A stretch of DNA of 64,000 bases from Combretum micranthum (taxonomy: Eukaryota; Streptophyta; Magnoliopsida; Myrtales; Combretaceae): assembly GCA_024138025.1 (NCBI GenBank), contig JAMXBD010000393.1, positions 558,001 to 622,000 of the forward strand, in the 5' to 3' direction. Positions 11,570 through 22,470 of this stretch are shown here, one piece after another. Position numbers and translations under genes: made by a program. Under the pieces are notes generated by a model, which was not told the DNA's origin, made no database searches, and saw only the letters and a program-made list of their open reading frames with translations. Position 1 is the stretch's first letter. Every line of letters begins with the position of its first letter.

Positions 11570-13991
11570 ATAAGGGAAAATAAAGCATGCATGTCATTGG
11601 CTTTTATAAGAAAAGGAGGCTTAGTGTGCTAATAGACACTTGCAGCTCTACTAATTTTATAGATGAAGGACTTGTTAGAGGAATTGGATGTCAAGTTGTT
11701 GAAATTACACCTATCAAGGTCATTTTAGCTAATGGCTAATTGAACTCAACTCAATTGTCTAAAAAGGGTTGAACAGTTCTCTTAGAGGATGCAAGGAAAC
11801 TCTTTTAAGGGTCTGTTTGTTTAGCTTTTTTTGATAGATACAAACACTTTTTTCTAACAAATTATTTATCAAAAAATAGATATAGATAAAAAAGAGTTGG
11901 CAATTCTCATCAAAAGATCAAATATAGATAAAATATAGATGTAAATCGGATATATTTATATATATCATTTGGAAAAAGATACAGATACAGATGAAAAACA
12001 AACCATCCAAACAGACCCTAAAGTAGGTTTTTATGTGCTGCCTTTGTCATCTAATGATCTCATTCTAGGTATAACTTGCTTGTCAATGTTGGGAAGGGTA
12101 AATAGGGACTTCCATATGTTGGTTAAAGAGTTTGAGTGGCATGGGAGAAAGTGTAGATCAGAGAGTGAAGTGGAAGGGTTTAATATGATACAAGAGAGGG
12201 AATTAACAAAACTTCTTTCAACCACTCAATCCTTAATAGAGGTACATTGCTAGATGATTCAAAGAAGGACAGTAAGAGGAAGTAACTTAGCAAAGCAAGA
12301 GTTGCTGCCTTAATTGATCTATCAGATGAGCTCTATCACTTATTGAAGAACTTAAGTCTTTACCCCCATCTAGGGCTTATAATCATCAAATTCATTTGCA
12401 TAACAAGTCAGTCACTGTTAATTTAAGGCCCTATAGGCACTTGTCGCTTTAGAAAACTATTTTGGAGAATATGATGCACCAAATGTTCTTGTGTAGAATA
12501 ATTCAACCTAGTCAAAGCCCATTTGTTTCACCAATTGTCTTGGTTTAAAAAAAAGATAACTCGTGGAGGATGTGTGTGGACTATAGAGAATTAAACAAGC
12601 TAAACCATTAAGGATTGTTTTCTTATTCCTTTTTTTTAAGACTTATTTGATGACGCATGGAGCTCACTACTTTAGTAAGCTCGACTTGAGGTTTCGCTAC
12701 GATCGGATCTTGATGCAACCCGATGATGTGTATAAAACCACCTTCAAGACATATGAAGGCAACTATGAGTTCTTAGTAATGCCTTGTGGCCTTACTAATG
12801 CACCTTTTACGTTCTAAGCTTCGATGAACCACGTGTTTAAGCCATACTTTAGGAAGTTTGTTCTAGTATTCTTTAATGATATCCTAGAGTATGGTAAAAG
12901 CATGGAGGATCATGTAAGTCATTTATGGTATTTTTTTTTTATATATATTAAGGAAAGAGAAGCTATACCTTAAGCAAAACAAATGTATTTTTGGAGTATC
13001 TTTGGGCTACATCATTTCAAATGAAGAGGTAGCTAGTGAACCTAAGAAGCTGGAGGCCAATTCTAATTGGTCCATACCTACTAATATAAGAAATTAAATG
13101 GTTTCCTAAGCTTAGTCGGCTACTATAGGTAGTTTATTCTTGGATTTGGGATGATTGCTAAACTTTTAAACCAACTTTTGAAGACGGAACAGCTCAATTG
13201 GAATCGCAAGGCGCAGCTGGTCTTTAAGAAACTTAAGGTAGAATTAATGAAGCCTTCAAATTTACGTCTATTGGTCTATTCTAAGAAATTTGTTGTAGAG
13301 ACAGATGCTTGTGGGGACAGAATAGGGGCGGTACTCATGTAAGAAAACCACCCAATTGCCTATATTAGTCAATCATTAGCTCCTAAACACCAAGGCCTTT
13401 TAGTGTATGAGAAGAAATTGATGGCATTGGTTTATGCTATTGAAAGATGGAGACACAACTTGCTTGGAAGGCATTTTGCTATTAGAAAAAACCATCAAGA
13501 CTTAAAGTACCTACTGGGGCAGTGTTTAACCACTTCTACATAGCAAAAATGGCTCATTAAGTTGGCTAGTCTTGATTATGACATAGAGGATAAAAGTGTG
13601 GGCATCTAAACAAAGCTACTGATGCTTTATCTAGAGTAGAGCATCAATACTCATAGCATCTAATGATCTCTATTATATTATCTAACATTATGAATGAGAT
13701 CAAGCAAAGCCAGAATTTGTGCGGAGGGAGGGGGGTTTATGGTGACATTATATCAAGGCTTAAGCATGGGATGGTGACAAGAAATACACTTGAGAATATG
13801 ATGTATTTAAGAGGAAAAGTAGGGTAATGATTGGTCTCTCTCAAGACCTCAAGAACAAGCTATTATGACATTACCATAACAGTACCATAAGGGGACACTT
13901 AAGTGCTCAGGCCACCTATCAAAGAATAGCTAGTGCTTTCCATTGGCCTAAGTTAGAGAAGGAGGTCCACCAATAGGTAAGGGATTGTGAT
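11570..13991 (+). pseudogene. Chromovirus pol, part 1 (protease, RT, RNase H, integrase N-terminus)
   Basis: Protease: VLIDTCSSTNFID at 11626-11664, where DTG has become DTC. A MITE sits inside at 11809-12018. [13 protein letters not shown] at about 12564, AHYFSKLDL at 12662, and FFNDI at 12869-12883, where the first catalytic Asp of the usual F-x-D-D has become Asn. RNase H: VVETDACGDRIGAVLM near 13290-13342, then a stop and YISQSLAPKHQGLLVYEKK. Integrase zinc-binding region: RGHLSAQATYQRI..FHWPKL, ending VRDCD at 13991. There are several stops and frameshifts. The reading resumes at 28631 after the nested insertions. Confidence 0.85.
11809..12018. mobile_element. PIF/Harbinger-like MITE, copy 2, inside pol
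   Basis: A 210-base element running GGGTCTGTTTG..CAAACAGACCC with perfect TAA target duplications (11806-11808, 12019-12021). TAA/TTA target triplets are diagnostic of PIF/Harbinger transposases. It separates the protease reading from the KVGFYVLPLSSNDLILG segment that should follow, so it landed in an existing element. Confidence 0.85.
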
Positions 13992-14177
13992 TGTCACACC
14001 CCCTACAAGATACCCTAGTCATAATAATATACCATGTAACCAATTAAGACATCAGGAAAGTTAAATAACTGTATAACTAACATTCCTTGTGGCATGTACA
14101 GATAAAACAGGATCAAATGTTGTTTAAAAGAAGAAAGATATCGCGAATATATAAGCCATATAAGAAAATAACTTTAC

Positions 14178-17100
14178 TGTCATGCCCCAATGGGTACCCT
14201 AAACGTGACAGTCCGCCACACTCAACATTAAAGCTTAAGTATGACAACCTTAGTCATTCCCAAAAGCTTTTATATGAAGTGTAAGACTTACTTTCACAAT
14301 TTTAGAGGACTATACATGGAATTATGAAGCTTAAGGAGATATAAAAACACATTAAGAAAAGAGGATTCACAATAATTGATCATTCATGGCAAAGACTTTA
14401 CAAACTTAGGGACAACTCCCTAAATTACTCATCTATTATATAAATATTTGCATGATAATACTATGCTACATTTTACCCAAAGTTCTAAGGCTTAAGAGAG
14501 ATTACCTGCCCGCATGGTCCACGTGGCCTTAACCATAAGTACAGGAACTGCAAAAGATATCTATTGGGGTATAAGCTAATAGGCTTAGTGAGAACTATTT
14601 CCATAAATAACTTCTTGTAACAAGATTCAAACAAGTTGATTTAGTCAAACAAATGTAATGCATAAGCACGTGGGCAAACAAGCATATAGTTTTCTGGGAA
14701 CTATACGTTGAATGGATTTACGCCCTCCATTCGGGGTTTGGTGATACGTAACCTCAATTCAAGTAGTTTTAAAAAAAGTTTTCTTGCTCACGAGGACACA
14801 TCGTCGAGCATTCCGAATCTACTTGATTGACCTTGCTTTCGGATCTACCGCCAAGCAATCGCTTCGGATCTCCCGCCAAGTGATGCTTTCAACAATACCT
14901 TACTATCCTTCTCACCCAAGGATAATAACCCAACAATGCAATGTGACTCACTTCGTGGTATGCATGAGTTCATTAATTTATAAAGTCATAGCATTATTAT
15001 TCTCAACTTTATGGCGATCAAGAAATTTCACACAAATCAATATTTAAACTAAAACGATCACTTAGAACAATTCTGGCTTCGATATTCTTAGAATTATTTC
15101 AATGAATTATTTTACATGCATATCGGTTTATCTTTTCCTGACTCTAGTGCAACTAATTTACAAGCACAACAAGTATAGCTTTTAATGGAAATAAACTCAC
15201 GATGACATTTTCGTCTATTCCTCTAAGCGGATGAGTCGTTCACACACTCCACTTAATCGTAATAGTTCTCGGGGTAAAGGAATCCTTCCTCGGGGTCACC
15301 TAGCCAAAGAAAATACCCACAATGAGTTTTTCTTGATGATTTTCTTGAATTTTGACAAAACAATGTCAAAGAACGTTAAAGTTCGTATGAAGGAATGTTC
15401 CAACTTAAAATGGCCATAACTTGGTCATTTTAACTCGGAATCGCGCATATAATATACCGATTTCTACCTATTCGAAAAGATCTACCCATTTCCAAAATTA
15501 TATTCAACAAACAAGGCCATATAGGCTCTGAAAAAGTAGCGACAAAATTCACCACGGATTTCCAAGTAAAAACAACTTTGGTTCAAGAAATCAAAATTTG
15601 TTTGATAAATACTTAGTTATCTATATAGTTGAAAAATTCTCTTTTTATAACTATATAACTCATATTTAAGCATGCTCAAGTGTCTTGTTGTCCAATTTAT
15701 TTTTCTTAGGTAAAACAATGTCGGTTTGAAGCTTTTCGGAAATTGTTTTTGTAAATTTCTTTGAAATGAATACCTTGTTTTCTTTTTTCTAAAAACGTTT
15801 TATGTTGGTTTTATTTATCTTTTTCTAAGTGACCTTTGAAAATAAAATTTTCTACTTTCTAAGTTACATTAATACTATATTTGAAGTTTTCTAGGAAATA
15901 TGCTATTCTTCATTTTTCTTGTGTAAATTCCTTTGTTTACTTGTTTTGCAAAAATCCTTACTTGATATTTCTCATTCTTTTTCTCATGTCTCATATTTTT
16001 CAAAATAATCATCCATGCATGAAAATTTGTTTTCTTCATAAAAACAATGTGGAACAATTAAGGACTTTTTGTAGAAAAACTAATTTCTATAATCTTATTA
16101 ACTTCTTCTTGTAACTTGAAAAGAAATAACTTTATTATTTTCAAACCATAAATTTTCTTTGCCTATTTGTTTGCAAAGGTCTTTACTTAAAAATTTCCTT
16201 AGTCATCCATCTTATTTTCTTTCTTATGAAAAGAACCATTTTTGTCAACAAAATATTTTCTTTTGAAAAACAAGGTGGGATAATAAGGATCTAAGTGGCT
16301 TTTTAAAGTAAAAGTAGTTTATAAAATTATAGTGAGTTCTTTTTGTAACATGAAAAGGAATGAGTTTATTTTGTGTTGCTTTATAGATTTTATACTTTAC
16401 ATAAACTTATTTCTAAGTGACAAAATTCTTCTTTTTGTTTAAATAAAATTATGGACAACAATCTAAATGAACATGATTATGAGAATAATAATAACCAAAA
16501 TAACATAAAGCATAATAATAAAGTCAAGTATTGGAGTCTTAGCTTTTTCAAGGCTCCCGGGACTAAGAAGTAAACTAGTCCCATAATAAAAAAATGAAAG
16601 AAAGAAAACTTGTTTTGACTTGATGAGGACAAGTCTAAGACTAGAGACTAGTCTTAAAAACAACTTGGAATAAATAAAATGCATTGAAGTAAATAAATTG
16701 CATGAAAGGTAAATAAATTGCAAGATCATGAGCTTATATGCTCTAAATAGTATATATAGCTATATAGATATAGTAGATAGTTATGAACATAAAAGAGACA
16801 TAAATGAACATAAGAGAAACATAAATGAAATAAAAGAAACATGAACATAAAGGAATTATGATTATGAACAAAAACAAAGTATGAACCTATTGTTGCTTTC
16901 TTAACCTTCATGGTTTTAGAAAACACACATTAAGTTCATACTAAGTAGATGAACATGGAAACTTCTTGAAGAATTTTACCTAAAGGAGATGAGCTAAAGA
17001 GACTTCTTGAAAGAACTTCTTGGAGAGAAATTCTTGAGAGATTTTGAGAGAGTAATTTTAGTGTAGAAGTGGTGTGAAAGAAGTGAAAGAGGGGGGTATT

Positions 17101-17796
17101 TATAGGAAATTGGAGTGATTTTTTGTGATTAAAATAAAGTAAAATTAAAAAAATTGAGGAGAGAGGGGGGGGCCGGCCATGTGTGATAGGGGGAGTGATT
17201 TATTTTTTACTTTTTGGAAAATAAAAGATGTAATATGTAAGGTAGATGTGATATAAAGTTATGGGAAAGGTAAAAAGTTAAGATTATAGGTTATGTAGAG
17301 TGTAAGAATAGGTGTAAGAAAAAGTAGAGATAAAAGAATAGTGTAAAATAGTAATGAATAGTGTAATGTAAAGTACATATGATAATTAAAGTACCGGTAG
17401 TAAGAAAATACGCTTATAATAGCTATATCTGTTATTTTTACTTACCGAAAAATTACGAAACTGATTTTTTTTGGAAAACTTATATTTTTACGTGTCTAAC
17501 GGTGTATTCGGAATATTTTTACTATTCCGGGCTTCCGGACACGTTTTTCGAGAACTGTGTCCAATCAGGTTCGAAGGACACCCGAATTTCGCGAAACTGA
17601 AACTTTTATAAAACCTATGGTTATTACGAACTATTCTAGCTAATTATCTCAACTTCGTTTCTCAGGGTCAAAGAAAACGGCAATGCCGGATTTAGTTGGA
17701 TACGGTAGACTAGGGTTTTGTTGACCTTTAGGATTCCGTTTGACTTCCGGTTTAGGGTTTTATGCTAAATTGATTCCGAAAATTTAGGGGTTTACA
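14178..17796 (-). repeat. 3' LTR of the Gag-only element
   Basis: 3,619 bases. In element sense it runs TGTAAACCCC..GGGGCATGACA. ORFs seen in it (for example 15875-16114, 16463-16926) recur in the other LTR with frameshifts and do not look coding. A GGAGTCTTAG..CAAGGCTCCCGGGACT module lies near 16545. Confidence 0.9.
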
Positions 17797-17811
17797 ACCT
17801 ACCCCCCTTAA
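17797..17811 (-). other. Polypurine tract
   Basis: On the minus strand AAGGGGGGTAGGT directly precedes the 3' LTR, the position and composition of a plus-strand primer. It fixes the element's orientation. Confidence 0.85.
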
Positions 17812-19691
17812 AGAAAGTTTTGTCCTCAAAACTTGGAAATTCCTACTTGTGGTTCTAACCATTCCTAGTTACTTAGGTTATGCGTCATTCTTCAAAAAGA
17901 TCTCCTTAATTGCTTTCCTTATATCTGTATTGGGTATATCTTCCTAAGGAAAATTTCTCCTTCAAAAACATTGTCTTTTATCTCCATAACTTAATTCTTC
18001 AACCATTGGTTAAATGGAGAATTGTTGCATATCTCCAATATGTTTATCTAAACTTCCTTCTCGTCTTTATTACTTCTCAAAAGATTATGTGGTAATTTCT
18101 TCCTGCTCTTGAACATACATGATTTTTCTATTTTAAATTTTCTAAGGTTCATCTTTTTCGATCAGTCTTTATCCCTACCTTGTGCCTTTATCAGCTTATG
18201 AAATACTCTTGATTATTTCTTCAAGGTCTCTGCCTTTTTGCTAACATTGCGAGAAACTCGAAATTTGTGAGGAGGGTAATTCCGTTTTCTTATCTCGACA
18301 TTACTGAGCTCTTATGGGTTCTTCCGTTCTTTGATGCTCTTATTTCTTTATCCATATTTCATTTCTTCTAATGTCCCTTGAGCTTTGGTATATTGGAGTA
18401 CTTCTTGAATGTGTTGTTAATCCCAAATTATGAACCGTATTCATGATTCTTTCTTACTGACTTCCTTATCCTTAGTTATGCTAAATCATCCTTTAGCCTC
18501 CTTTAATATGCCTCTCTTCCTATATCTTCTTCTTTATCCTTCGTATCTTCTTATCTAAGCTCTTTTATTATTTCTATACGGTTGATCTTAATATCCTATC
18601 AACATGGTTCCTCTTTTAAATCTTTTTGTGAAACTCCAACGTTCGTCTTTTCTACTTAACTTCATATACTTAAGATCGCATTCTTTGATTACCTCTTCCC
18701 TTCTTCAGGCTATATCACTATTTCTGTCAACTATTGGCTGGTGCAACAGGGTTTCATATCCTTGAGTCTAGAAAGCGTTACTAAAACTTGTGGGGTTATA
18801 AGGAATCCGAGAGTCATTCCTTCTTGATTTGATCCTTTGTTGGTGGTATCGTGATCTTAATCTTGAGAGAAACGTGTTTGCTCCTTGGTTGGTCAATAAA
18901 CTTTCACTTTGCTCCTTTCCAAAAGTTAACACGTTGGCTTAGGGTTTTATCCATTATAAGCTGAACGGGTATATTTCGTGATGGTATACTTCATTTCGTA
19001 AGGTCTCGATTTTTCTTGTTTGTTGTTTCTCCAACTTCTTTATTAGTCTATTTTCCATGTTTCTCTGAGTGAAATCTGTATTCAGAATTCTTTTCAAAAC
19101 TTCTTATTGGAACTTATGAATGTCTCCAAAGGTCAATTTCTCCTCACTCTTTCGCTATTTAACTTCCTTTATCAACTTGAAAGAATGTGTCTGTTCTTTT
19201 CTTTAGCAAATCATTAGCCAACTATTTTCTTTTTGTTTTGTAAGCTCTATGTTCTTCCTTGTTTCTTCTTATTGGGATCTTATTTGAGGGGTATACATCT
19301 TATTCGAAAGATTACTTAATTCCATTATTCCTTAGAGTCACAGGTGACTTCATGTCCTTGCGTCATTGTTGAGAGATTGGGTTTTATCATTATCTTGAAC
19401 TAGGTTGATTGTTTGTCATTGGAAGTCTAGATATACCGAAAGAATGTAACACTTTGAATTTCAAGAGAGCAAAACATTTTGATTTACTAGACTTCTTATG
19501 TACACAAGAGGGGATTATCGCTCCTATTTATCCACATAAAGAAAACTTTACACTTCTCCGTTACTTGAAATAAAGAAACAACATCAATAAAAGAAGGTAG
19601 GAGGTTGGCTAGTTCCTGCATCAATGTTATAACCTCTAATGTACTCCAAAGCAGTCATGTTTCCATTCTCTTTGTTCACTTCTTCACTTAT
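17812..19691 (-). other. Noncoding tail of the Gag-only element
   Basis: About 1.9 kb between the gag stop and the polypurine tract, where pol would normally lie. On the element's sense strand it is A-rich with frequent stops in all frames. I looked for RT (F-x-D-D), RNase H and integrase (HHCC, GYYWP-like) motifs and saw none. Either pol was replaced by unrelated sequence or it has decayed beyond recognition. Confidence 0.6.
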
Positions 19692-20819
19692 TCATCGTCC
19701 CTCTAAGTTGTAAATTCGAATTTCCGAAGCAGTAGATCCTGGTTTGTTTTCACTTCCTCTTCCATTTCCTTTCTCCATTCTTATAGGAACAACTTCCTCT
19801 GATGATCTTGACAGAATATTCCTTCCTTGTGGACAGTTGTTGGCAAAATGTCCTTTCTGATTGCAAACATAGCAAGCATCTACCTCTCTGTTTGGGCATT
19901 TTGACAACTTATGGTTTGTATCTCCACAAAAGAAACACTTTCCAAATAGCTGGGGGCACTTCTTTGGGTAGTGTGCTCCACTGCATTTCCAGCACTTAGT
20001 GTCTCTTGGTGTGATCCTTCTATTGTCTTTATTAGAGATCTTGATTTTCTTTGGTAGGGGCATGAGGTGGGGTTCTACATAAAACTTCCTTTCAATGATT
20101 GGGTCTTCTTCTTCTTCTATTCTTTTTCTCCTTTTCCTTGCTCCTTCTACGATCCTAGCCCTTTCCACTAGTTCTCGAAAATTTCTTATGTCAAATTCTT
20201 CCAACCTCATCCTTAGATCTTCATCCAATCCTCCTATAAAAACTTGTATTTTCAATTCTTCACTGTACTTATAGGAGTCCGATGCATATTGCAATAATCT
20301 ACTGAACTCAGTCTCATATTGTTCAATCGTTCTTCCCTTTTGAGCAATTTGCAAGAAGTCCGCGCTATACCTTACTCGTAAACTTCCTGGGAAATTATTC
20401 TCCAAAAACTCATGTCTAAACATTTCCCAAGTGATTGGAGTCATTAGATCTCTTTTCCTTGACTCCCACCATATCCTAGCGTTTAGACGAAGCATGAATG
20501 TTCCATACTTGATTTGCAAATGGGGCGGAACTTCATTTGCATCAAAAGACATCTCTATTTGAGATAACCAATCTTCTGCCTCTTTTGGCTTGTCATAAGC
20601 TCCTTCAAAATAGCGGTTGCTTTTGATGAAGTTAGGTAACATGCTTTTGTATGGTCTTGGCAGTGGAGATGGAGGTAGAGGTGCGCTTTGGCTATGCATG
20701 TTCCTATACACAGATGCCTCTGTTGAAGCTTGTTGTGGTGGTGGGGTTGGTATAGACACTGGGGCTATTGCTGATGCTGTTGCTGGTGTCGCCTCTGGTA
20801 CGGGTGCTTGTGCTGGCAT
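19692..20819 (-). CDS. Retrotransposon Gag with three zinc knuckles
   Basis: 375 codons from the first ATG. Layout: a Pro/Ala-rich N-terminus (1-60); a Gag core at about 70-210 containing WLSQIEMSFDANEVP, RIWWESRKR, WEMFRHEFLENNFPGSLR and QYETEFSRLLQYA; a basic/acidic region (235-270); then three CCHC knuckles at 276-288 (CX2CX3HX4C), 295-308 and 316-329 (both CX2CX4HX4C). It would coat and package element RNA, the knuckles binding RNA. Most plant gypsy Gags have one knuckle, so three is unusual. The frame stays open upstream to about 20980, where AATAG|GAGT resembles a splice acceptor, so the true start may be earlier or spliced. It is intact and could act in trans for relatives. Confidence 0.85.
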   Translation of the reverse strand: MPAQAPVPEATPATASAIAPVSIPTPPPQQASTEASVYRNMHSQSAPLPPSPLPRPYKSMLPNFIKSNRYFEGAYDKPKEAEDWLSQIEMSFDANEVPPHLQIKYGTFMLRLNARIWWESRKRDLMTPITWEMFRHEFLENNFPGSLRVRYSADFLQIAQKGRTIEQYETEFSRLLQYASDSYKYSEELKIQVFIGGLDEDLRMRLEEFDIRNFRELVERARIVEGARKRRKRIEEEEDPIIERKFYVEPHLMPLPKKIKISNKDNRRITPRDTKCWKCSGAHYPKKCPQLFGKCFFCGDTNHKLSKCPNREVDACYVCNQKGHFANNCPQGRNILSRSSEEVVPIRMEKGNGRGSENKPGSTASEIRIYNLEGR

Positions 20820-21312
20820 ATTTTGCCTAATTTCTTCTAATACGTGGGTCAGGTGTCCTAACGTGGCGTGTAAGTCCCTTTGAGGTGCGGCGGCTCCTTG
20901 AACAGCAGGTTGATCTGCTTCTATGTCTGATTGGTTAGAGGCACTTTGTTCCTTCCTTCTTCTACTCCTATTTCAGCTGTTTTAAACTTTCCTAAGTCAG
21001 GTTTTATAAAGTTTTGATAACTTAAATAAATTTTTGCCGAAAATTCGTAGGTATAACGGAAAGTTAAATATGCATAAAAGCTAACAAAATTTAAATCAAA
21101 ACAATTCCTGAAATCAAACTTAGAGCATTATCATAGAAATAAAGTTCATACGTGAAATCGAAAATGAGACAAATCACAAAAGAAAATCACATAGAAAATA
21201 ACAAGCATGGTTCCGAGAATTAAAAGATAGACTAAGATCATGGATCTTCGTCTATGATTACAAAATCTAAGCTGGACTTCTAGGGATATGCTCCTTTCCT
21301 TCCCTCCTTTCT

Positions 21313-21546
21313 TCATTCTTCGGGCGCATCTCCCGGGTTGCTGCTGGATGATCCTGGGTTCAAACTCCTCATGATTTGGTTGAAGTGTTTTCTTCTCTTT
21401 CGTTCTCTCTCCCATTCTTTTTCGTGATAGGCAATCAGTTCCTCATCCGTCATTACTGGTGCTATCTCATCAATGGTCTTCCAAGTGATTGTTCCTTCGG
21501 TCTCCCTACTGTTGTTTCCGTTAGCCGGAGCATTTTCCGTATCCAT
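21313..21546 (-). CDS. Small ORF of the Gag-only element, unrecognised
   Basis: A 77-codon ORF beginning MDTENAPANGNNSRETEG, with a charged EKEWERERKRRKHF helix and a Ser/Pro-rich end. It lies between the larger upstream ORF and gag, on the same strand. It may be an exon of a longer Gag or of the upstream protein rather than a separate gene. I do not recognise it. Confidence 0.4.
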   Translation of the reverse strand: MDTENAPANGNNSRETEGTITWKTIDEIAPVMTDEELIAYHEKEWERERKRRKHFNQIMRSLNPGSSSSNPGDAPEE

Positions 21547-21656
21547 CGTGGAGTCTACTCCTTATCCTCCCCGAACATGTCTTCCTTCTAGGTAGCGGAT
21601 GATTCTTAATTCATCGCTAGTCCACGGTTCCTCGACTCCTACGGCGGCTTGGTCCC

Positions 21657-22250
21657 TTATCTCTTGCGCCGTCTTTCTTCTTGATTTTCCTCTGAGTCCT
21701 CACCGGGTTCACCATCCAACCTATCACTCGCCTCCTGCATTGGTTCATCTCTTATCACTGTTCCATCTTCTCGCAATCGTAAGGCCTCGTTCATTCCTCG
21801 TTGGATTCCTGTGAAGGTAGGTGGCTCGGTAGATACTTCCGTTGGGGGTCGTAGTATTCCCCGATATACTCCATGCCAATGGAAAGTATTGTTGAGGTCG
21901 GCCCTCATCCATTCGAGGTGATCCATCAAATCATCATGGGCATAGACAAACATTGGTCCGATCTTGGTCCAGGTCCGAAAATCCGGTGGGGTTCGTCCTC
22001 CCTCTTCTCTAAGAACGAAGGTTGCTTCCTTTAGCATTGGTCGGTGGTCCGCGATAGCAATGATTCGTTCCACAGCATATATTACTTCCAACTCGGTCAT
22101 TCTTTTGCCTATAGGGCAGTTGTGAATAGTTCGTAACACTCCTTTCCACTCGGTTTGCATCATTCCCCTCTTCCATATTTGGAACATTTCTCGAATGGTC
22201 TTAGGTTGTCCTGCTAGGGCAAATTCTTCACATAAAACTCTAAGTCTCAT
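21657..22250 (-). CDS. Unrecognised element-encoded protein
   Basis: 197 codons from the first ATG. The frame stays open upstream to about 22328, where TTTACGTAG|ATCACC looks like a splice acceptor. The body is mixed alpha-helix-like with many Trp and Arg residues (IREMFQIWKRGMMQTEWKGV, DLMDHLEWMRADLNNTFHWHG). The C-terminus is acidic and then Arg-rich (EDSEENQEERRRKR). It sits first after the primer site, ahead of gag. I see no zinc knuckle, protease or RT motif and cannot assign a family. An accessory or Gag-related function is possible but unproven. Confidence 0.5.
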   Translation of the reverse strand: MRLRVLCEEFALAGQPKTIREMFQIWKRGMMQTEWKGVLRTIHNCPIGKRMTELEVIYAVERIIAIADHRPMLKEATFVLREEGGRTPPDFRTWTKIGPMFVYAHDDLMDHLEWMRADLNNTFHWHGVYRGILRPPTEVSTEPPTFTGIQRGMNEALRLREDGTVIRDEPMQEASDRLDGEPGEDSEENQEERRRKR

Positions 22251-22450
22251 TCGGAAATTTTCTGGTGTTTCGAAGGGTCCTTTCCGGAAGTTCTTGGCTT
22301 GGAGACGGGCCTCATCTATGGTGATCTACGTAAAAGAAAGATATTAGAAGACTTATTCTACCCATTCTATTTCATCTAGTTTTTCTTCTATCTAAGTCAA
22401 TTCTTCTTAAGTCCATTTCTATAATTATGATTCCTAGGTTCTTAAACCAT

Positions 22451-22462
22451 GCTCTGATACCA
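22451..22462 (-). other. Primer binding site, initiator tRNA-Met
   Basis: On the minus strand TGGTATCAGAGC, an exact match to the classical plant initiator-Met primer site, lies 8 bases inside the 5' LTR edge at 22471. Confidence 0.9.
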
Positions 22463-22470
22463 ACTTAAAC

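Noticed and set aside
15875..16926. Several 60-88-codon ORFs on both strands
   Set aside because: They lie in the LTR of the Gag-only element; their counterparts in the other LTR are shifted or broken, as expected for noncoding DNA.
17812..19691. Hidden pol gene in the Gag-only element
   Set aside because: No RT, RNase H or integrase motif on the sense strand, and stops in every frame.
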